In this document: piece after piece, positions 60,438-64,000 of the stretch
Position numbering within the stretch: the stretch's first letter is position 1
How the letters are laid out: each line of letters starts with the position of its first letter
Origin: Bacteroidota bacterium
GTDB taxonomy: Bacteria > Bacteroidota > Bacteroidia > Palsa-965
Assembly: GCA_006218065.1 (NCBI GenBank)
Contig: VBWE01000030.1
Coordinates: 1,114 to 65,113 of the forward strand
Direction of reading: 5' to 3'
Length of the DNA stretch: 64,000 nt
Notes under the pieces: model-generated
The model's input: only the letters and a program-made list of their open reading frames with translations
Database searches by the model: none
What the model was told of the DNA's origin: nothing
Translations under genes and position numbers: made by a program

Positions 60438-60604
60438 GGTATTGGGTTTTAGATAACCAATATATAAAAAAAACAGCACTATGAAATTTATTGGACCGTA
60501 GCTGCATCAACGGCGGGAAACAAGGAAGTTCATATCCCGTGGTTGATAAATCACCGGGATATTGCTTTGATTTTCAGAGAAAAGAGGCTACATTTAACCT
60601 TCGT

Positions 60605-61033
60605 ATGAAACGCGCTGCCGCATTGCTTATCCTGATGTTGTACGTTATCTCGGTTTCCGGGGCTTCGTTCAACGTGCATTTCTGCGGGAAAAAGTTTCAG
60701 AAAATCTCATTTTCCGGTTTCGAATCTTCGGGCTGCTGCTGTGAAGGCAAAATGAAAATGAAGAAAAAGCGCAGTTGCTGCGCCAAAGCGAAAAAGAAGA
60801 AAAAATGCTGCGAGGATAAAGTCATCAGTTTCAAAGCAGCCGAAAAGCATAAAAACAGTGAAATCGCCGTCTTGCCGGTTTCCGTTCCCAAGGCGATTGC
60901 ACTGGAACAGCCGGTTTTTCTCTGCATCGGCAAAATAATATCCACGTTTTCCGTCGCTCCGAATTTTCACTCTCCCCCTATACGCGGCGGTGATACCGGC
61001 CTGTTTATACGTTACGGTATTTTAAGAATCTGA
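60605..61033 (+). CDS. Cys-rich HYC_CC_PP family protein
   Basis: The 142-residue protein has a signal peptide (ALLILMLYVISVSGASF), then NVHFCGKK (the HxC motif), a cluster of Cys pairs in a Lys-rich stretch (SSGCCCEGK, RSCCAKAKK, KKCCEDK), and SPPIRGG (the PP motif). This matches a small Bacteroidota family I recall as HYC_CC_PP. The Cys pairs look able to bind copper or another soft metal; that is inferred, helped by the multicopper oxidase 1.6 kb downstream. Confidence 0.8.
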   Translation: MKRAAALLILMLYVISVSGASFNVHFCGKKFQKISFSGFESSGCCCEGKMKMKKKRSCCAKAKKKKKCCEDKVISFKAAEKHKNSEIAVLPVSVPKAIALEQPVFLCIGKIISTFSVAPNFHSPPIRGGDTGLFIRYGILRI

Positions 61034-61113
61034 TCCTCCATTTCATCCGCAGACTGATTTGGGGCGCTTTGGCGTTCCCGGCTATATCCATTTTCAATAC
61101 AAATAATCACAAA

Positions 61114-61899
61114 ATGAAAAACAAACTATTTTTTGTTTTCGCTCTGATGTTCGCGTTTACGATTTCCAGGGCACAACAAACCGCCATGCAGTTCAGCGGT
61201 GTTGATTGTAACAGCAACGCGGTTGATCTTTTTGCAGACCTGAATGCAGGTAAAGCGGTTGTCCTGTTTTATTACATGCCCAACTGCGGCGCATGTCCGC
61301 CTCCTGCGCAGAAGATTCAGACTATGGCGAATAATATTATGAATACATATCCCGGGATGGTTAAAGGGTATGCTTACCCGTACCAGAACTCCACTACCTG
61401 CGCATATTCTGCGTCATGGGTTACCAACAATAACCTCACGATGTACGCGCCGATGGACAGCGGGGCAGCGCAGGTTGCCTATTACGGCGGTTTCGGAATG
61501 CCTACCGTGGTTTTGGTAGGCGGCGCCGATCACCGGGTTCTGTTTTCCACACTGAGCTTTTCAACCAGCGATACCACGATTATGCGCGATTCTATTCTTG
61601 GGTTGCTCAACCCGTCGGGAATAAACGGTTTAAACAGCGTTGTTTCCTCGGTAAATGTATTTCCGAGCCCGGCAACGGACAAGGTACAGGTAGAACTGAA
61701 CCTGAAGCAATCGGCCGATCTGAAAATAGAAATCGTAAACATGCTGGGAGAACTGGTCTCTTCCGTTTACAACCAAAACACGCAGGCCGGTTTGCTGAAA
61801 AAAGAAATTCCGACTGCTGCGCTCAGTAACGGTGTTTATTTTATCCGCCTGAGCGCCGGCGACAAAGTGCAGAACCATAAGTTCACGGTTGCACATTAA
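61114..61899 (+). CDS. T9SS-exported thioredoxin-like protein
   Basis: The 261-residue protein has a signal peptide (FVFALMFAFTISRAQ), a thioredoxin/AhpC-like domain with the redox motif FYYMPNCGACPPPAQ (CGAC) and the cis-Pro region GGFGMPTVVLV, and a type A T9SS sorting domain (VNVFPSPATDKVQVELNLK...IVNMLGELVSS...NGVYFIRLSAGD). It would act outside the cell or on the surface, where a thioredoxin needs no recycling system known here. It is followed 3 nt later by another T9SS protein, so the two are co-transcribed. Confidence 0.9.
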   Translation: MKNKLFFVFALMFAFTISRAQQTAMQFSGVDCNSNAVDLFADLNAGKAVVLFYYMPNCGACPPPAQKIQTMANNIMNTYPGMVKGYAYPYQNSTTCAYSASWVTNNNLTMYAPMDSGAAQVAYYGGFGMPTVVLVGGADHRVLFSTLSFSTSDTTIMRDSILGLLNPSGINGLNSVVSSVNVFPSPATDKVQVELNLKQSADLKIEIVNMLGELVSSVYNQNTQAGLLKKEIPTAALSNGVYFIRLSAGDKVQNHKFTVAH

Positions 61900-61902
61900 C
61901 GT

Positions 61903-62607
61903 ATGCGCAGTTATTGCATGACAAAGCTGAAAATGGTACTGGCAGTGACATTTGTCACTGCCGGTACCTTTGCTTTCGGGCAAGGCTATGTGCTGTCGCC
62001 GGGAGATAGTCTCGTTGATGTAACACCGTTCAATGACCTGAACCATTTTACCATTCAGCAAAACAATATTTCCGGCATGCCCATCATACTGAGCTGGCAG
62101 CAGGTGGCATTGAATATTCCTTCCGGCTGGACGGCTTACCTCTGCGATAACGGGAATTGTTTTACCGGTTTCCCGCAGAGCGGAACGATGGATACGGTTT
62201 TTGCCGGCGATTATGGGATGCTTTCCGTTGCGATCGATCCCATCAACATTACCGGTACGGCATTTGTCCAATATGCCGTTTGGGACAATGCCAGTCCGAG
62301 TCAAAAGGATACGCTGACCTGGACGATATCGGCTAACGGTACAGCCGGCCTGGCGCAGGCGGAAAATGCAAAACCGTTTACCGTTTTTCCCTCCGTTGCG
62401 AATACGCATATCACGCTGCGGTCGGGCAGGAGGGAACCGGTACAATATTTCCTGCTGGATATTTCAGGAAAAATCGTCAGCAACGGAAGTATGCAGTTGC
62501 CCGAAACACGCGTATCCGTAGAAACATTGCCGGAAGGAATCTACTTCATCTCCTTGCTCGATTCAAACAGGAACCGATTCACTGAACGCATTATCGTGAA
62601 GCATTAA
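61903..62607 (+). CDS. T9SS-exported protein of unknown function
   Basis: The 234-residue protein has a signal peptide (VLAVTFVTAGTFAFGQ), a beta-rich middle with WQQVALNIPSGWTAYLCDNG and CFTGFPQSG, and a type A sorting domain (PFTVFPSVANTHITLRSG...LLDISGKIVSNG...LPEGIYFISLLDSNR). The middle recalls small beta-sandwich (cupredoxin-like) domains, but no metal ligands are clear. It starts 3 nt after the thioredoxin-like gene and 7 nt before the multicopper oxidase, so all three are one operon. A start at 61918 is also possible. Confidence 0.85.
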   Translation: MRSYCMTKLKMVLAVTFVTAGTFAFGQGYVLSPGDSLVDVTPFNDLNHFTIQQNNISGMPIILSWQQVALNIPSGWTAYLCDNGNCFTGFPQSGTMDTVFAGDYGMLSVAIDPINITGTAFVQYAVWDNASPSQKDTLTWTISANGTAGLAQAENAKPFTVFPSVANTHITLRSGRREPVQYFLLDISGKIVSNGSMQLPETRVSVETLPEGIYFISLLDSNRNRFTERIIVKH

Positions 62608-62614
62608 GCAGAAA

Positions 62615-64000
62615 ATGAAAAAATCTTTTTTGACCATTGGCGTTTTCATAAGCGGAATAGCGCTTGCCCAAAACCCGCTTTTTATTCCCCCGGCGCTTAC
62701 CGGGACAACGTTCAACTTAACTGTTCAGAACGGGGTGACGCAATTTTACCCGTCCGTGAACACGCCGACATACGGGATCAACGGGCCTTTGCTTGCGCCG
62801 ACACTGATCCTGAACAAGTTTGACTGGGTAACGATGAACGTGACCAACACGCTGGTCGGGAACGGAAATTCAACCACCATGCACTGGCACGGTTTGCATC
62901 TCCCGGCTATGGCTGATGGTGGCCCGCACCAGGTCATCGCCCAGAACACCACCTGGAGCCCGACTTTCCAGGTACTGAATACGGCCGGAACATTCTGGTA
63001 TCATCCGCACGGCGAAGGGAAAACCGATCTGCATGTTTCGAAAGGACTTGCCGGGATGATCATTATCAAAGACAATGTGGAAGCCGCGATTACTTTGCCG
63101 CGAACTTACGGTGTTGACGATTTCCCGGTTATCGCGCAAACCAAAAGTTTTGATATCCTGAACCAGATCGCCATTTCAACGGGTTACGATACCGTTCCGA
63201 TGGTAAACGGAATTATTGATCCTTACCTCGATGCGCCCGCACAGGTAATACGTTTGCGCCTGCTGAACGGATCGTCGGGCCGCAGTTTCCTGTTCGGACT
63301 TTCGACCAATGCGAATTTTCACCTGGTCGCGAACGACGGCGGATTGCTCGACACGACGGTTACGCTGAACCGTTTGCTTTTGTCGAACGGGGAACGTGCC
63401 GAAATTCTCGTTGATCTAACCGGCCTGCAGGGCGATACCGTTTTTTTAATGAATTACGGTTCCGAAATACAGCATGGCATTATGGGCGCTGATTCTGTCG
63501 GTGATGGGTTTAACCAGGTACCGGATTATTACAATAATTTCCTGAACGGCGCCGATTTTAATCTTTTGCAGATTAACGTGGTTGCGCAGAACGGAAACCC
63601 GGTAACCACTATTCCGACGACACTAGCCGCACTGAATCCCTGGAGCGAATCATCAGCCACGGTCAACCGCAGGTTTGAGCTGGATACCTTATCCGAAATG
63701 TTTACCATGCCGAACTTAGCCGAAGGGCCTTTCGGAATCAACCGGAAATTTTTCGATATGGATTCCATCAACGAAGTGGTGTACCTGAACGATATCGAAA
63801 TATGGACGCTGCATAACAAAACGATGGTCGCTCACCCGTTTCATATTCACGATGTCCAGTTTTATATTCTTGACATCAACGGCGGCCCGGTTCCCGCTCA
63901 CCAGCGCGGACAGAAAGACGTGGTACTCGTCATGCCCGGCGACAGCCTGCGTTTCATTACGAAGTTCGAAGACTTCGCCGACGATTCTGTTCCGTTCATG
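62615..64000 (+). CDS. multicopper oxidase, 3' end beyond window
   Basis: The gene runs from the ATG at 62615-62617 to the window edge (462 codons, no stop). It has a signal peptide (FLTIGVFISGIALAQ) and three cupredoxin domains with copper sites: TTMHWHGLHLP and TFWYHPHGEGKTDLHV (type 2/3), and HPFHIHDVQFYIL (type 1/2/3). The last HCH-type motif must lie past 64000. It resembles bacterial laccase/bilirubin oxidase/CueO-like enzymes, which oxidise Cu(I), other metals or phenols in the periplasm. The extent of any C-terminal sorting domain cannot be seen. It follows the two T9SS genes and the Cys-rich protein, suggesting a copper-related cluster. Confidence 0.92.
   Translation, partial: MKKSFLTIGVFISGIALAQNPLFIPPALTGTTFNLTVQNGVTQFYPSVNTPTYGINGPLLAPTLILNKFDWVTMNVTNTLVGNGNSTTMHWHGLHLPAMADGGPHQVIAQNTTWSPTFQVLNTAGTFWYHPHGEGKTDLHVSKGLAGMIIIKDNVEAAITLPRTYGVDDFPVIAQTKSFDILNQIAISTGYDTVPMVNGIIDPYLDAPAQVIRLRLLNGSSGRSFLFGLSTNANFHLVANDGGLLDTTVTLNRLLLSNGERAEILVDLTGLQGDTVFLMNYGSEIQHGIMGADSVGDGFNQVPDYYNNFLNGADFNLLQINVVAQNGNPVTTIPTTLAALNPWSESSATVNRRFELDTLSEMFTMPNLAEGPFGINRKFFDMDSINEVVYLNDIEIWTLHNKTMVAHPFHIHDVQFYILDINGGPVPAHQRGQKDVVLVMPGDSLRFITKFEDFADDSVPFM

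Noticed and set aside
1-64000. tRNA and rRNA genes
   Set aside because: No cloverleaf with a TTCRA loop or rRNA-like stretch was recognised, though a covariance search was not possible.

Overview
The window is chromosomal DNA of a Bacteroidota bacterium, probably an uncultured aerobic relative of the Flavobacteriia/Sphingobacteriia, of moderate GC. The evidence is type IX secretion (T9SS) machinery and many T9SS C-terminal sorting domains, a PorP/SprF protein, a PorD (DUF4835) gene in the usual bamD-rpoZ-coaBC-porD operon, a DUF4295 gene next to rpmG, a SusC-like TonB receptor, WG-repeat and YwqK/MORN_2-repeat secreted proteins, and promoters of the TTG-N19/23-TAnnTTTG type. No tRNA, rRNA, CRISPR array, phage or transposase gene was found.

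Layout. 1-7.3 kb: aminotransferase, CFI-box protein, secreted and lipoprotein unknowns, a methylmalonyl-CoA mutase catalytic subunit, a FtsB/DivIC-like protein and an L,D-transpeptidase. 7.3-15.5 kb: kup, DUF58, trxA, then the tight operon pyrD/HMG-CoA lyase-like/asnB, and a small STAS-like protein. 15.5-22.1 kb: bamD-rpoZ-coaBC-porD followed by two DUF6340 lipoproteins, then a T9SS cargo protein. 22.3-28.4 kb: a helical unknown, two SGNH hydrolases and an MBOAT acyltransferase (a probable surface polymer acetylation set). 28.5-37 kb: cold-shock protein, WG-repeat protein, rpmB, a secreted M24 peptidase, TPR and small unknowns, then rpmG-DUF4295-ftsY. 37-40.4 kb: TonB-dependent receptor and carboxypeptidase-regulatory-like partner. 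40.5-49.3 kb: T9SS cargo, a 1429-residue repeat adhesin with a type B sorting domain, PorP/SprF and a PorE-like protein. 49.3-51 kb: M23 peptidase. 51.1-58.9 kb: five tandem paralogous secreted YwqK/MORN_2-repeat proteins, three with a TonB C-terminal domain and one with a degenerate one. 59-64 kb: T9SS beta-propeller protein, a Cys-rich HYC_CC_PP protein, a T9SS thioredoxin, a T9SS protein and the start of a multicopper oxidase.

The most unusual content is not a gene. At least 13 intergenic sites carry imperfect inverted repeats whose arms are iterated 7-bp words; the word differs from site to site but the 7-bp period does not. They occupy all six convergent gene junctions wider than 50 nt and none of ten divergent gaps. 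Arms often reach into the stop codon of the adjoining gene, copies of the same element differ by whole 7-bp units, and one element lies in frame inside the signal-peptide region of the TonB receptor. The second candidate for an undescribed system is the five-gene YwqK/TonB_C cluster.
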